NCBI RefSeq assembly: GCF_001632805.1
Contig: NZ_CP007220.1
Location: 1,612,001 to 1,676,000 of the forward strand
Source of the DNA: Mycobacteroides chelonae CCUG 47445
GTDB taxonomy: Bacteria; Actinomycetota; Actinomycetes; Mycobacteriales; Mycobacteriaceae
Length of the DNA stretch: 64,000 nucleotides
Direction: 5' to 3'
Part shown: positions 63,729 to 64,000 of the stretch, one piece after another
Numbering within the stretch: the first letter of the stretch is position 1
Layout of the letters: each line of letters opens with the position of its first letter
Notes under the pieces: model-generated
Told to the model about the DNA's origin: nothing
Databases searched by the model: none
The model's input: the letters and a program-made list of their open reading frames with translations, nothing else
Made by a program: the position numbers and the translations under genes

Positions 63729-64000
63729 CTATCTCCTCTGGATTGCCCACCCGTCGCGATGCCACTGGAGGATAGTTGCCGCAAGAGACACCACAGCGCG
63801 CGCTTCTTCGGCTGACGGCATTCGCTTCGGGGTCGGCCCACCGCCATGCCGGTCATGGTTCGGCCACATCAACCGCAGCATTGCGACGAGTGGCGCCACG
63901 TCGTGGGTTTGATCATGGCCGGGCAAGATCATTTTCCAGTTGCCTGCGCTCTGAGAGCTGCCGAGCTGGCCAAGGACGTCACCAAGAGTCGCCTTCGCCT
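63729..64000 (-). CDS. Partial CDS running off the right window edge, unknown
   Basis: The minus-strand frame is open from the window edge to a stop at 63729, giving at least 90 residues, including GDVLGQLGSSQSAGNW, DVAPLVAMLRLMWPNH and AEEARAVVSLAATILQWH. A Met at 63932 is internal to the continuous frame. Composition looks like a normal soluble protein; no family recognised. Same strand as the WXG100-like gene and integrase, 99 bp upstream, so it is part of the same element. Confidence 0.55.
   Translation of the reverse strand, partial: AKATLGDVLGQLGSSQSAGNWKMILPGHDQTHDVAPLVAMLRLMWPNHDRHGGGPTPKRMPSAEEARAVVSLAATILQWHRDGWAIQRR

Overview
The window looks like a high-GC, rapidly growing mycobacterium, most likely of the Mycobacteroides abscessus-chelonae group (inference from gene content, not a database match). 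A core block carries orn next to tRNA-His, a HerA/DUF853 ATPase, a CmrA-type mycolate reductase, an MFS protein and a proline-rich membrane protein. That is the order I know from the Rv2507-Rv2511 region of M. tuberculosis. Further right are stf0, a sulfatase, cysD, cysNC and DUF732 proteins, which are also mycobacterial in character.

Region 1 (1-12880) is a single accessory operon of 13 genes on the + strand. Every junction, including both ends of a 47-codon ORF, is a 4-nt ATGA/GTGA overlap. It encodes two ATP-grasp ligases (the first cut by the window edge), an FrhB-type FeS flavoprotein, an EPSP-synthase-like enzyme with altered active-site residues, a substrate-binding protein lacking a signal peptide, an MFS exporter, a DinB-fold protein, an SDR, a creatininase-type amidohydrolase, a class III aminotransferase, a degenerate PhzF-like protein and a FemAB/GNAT-like transferase. 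This looks like a biosynthetic pathway for a small amino-acid- or peptide-derived metabolite that I cannot match to a known product. A convergent lipoprotein paralogue of the binding protein lies beside it (12981-14597).

Region 2 (about 14.6-26.5 kb) is a decayed actinomycete integrative and conjugative element. It has HD and Nudix proteins, a broken XRE/DUF5919 regulator, an SCO3933-type regulator, an FtsK/Tra translocase, a RepSA-type initiator and Xis, but no integrase. It is followed by a frameshifted type ISP restriction-modification enzyme. The block ends at the 3' side of tRNA-His.

Region 3 (26.5-55.3 kb) is core chromosome: RNA turnover, mycolate maturation, transport, sulfate activation and sulfation, Tex, and a cAMP-regulated lysine acetyltransferase.

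Region 4 (55.4-64 kb) is a second accessory zone built on a tRNA-Arg attachment site. Two copies of the tRNA-Arg 3' half, 5.0 kb apart, bracket a 1204-aa membrane-anchored polymorphic toxin with a C-terminal WHH-type nuclease and its translationally coupled immunity gene. Beyond the second copy begins another element with a WXG100-like protein and a tyrosine integrase.

Three genes (ISP enzyme, APC permease, integrase) each carry a one-base frameshift at a G/C-rich run. Assembly error should be excluded before they are treated as natural pseudogenes.
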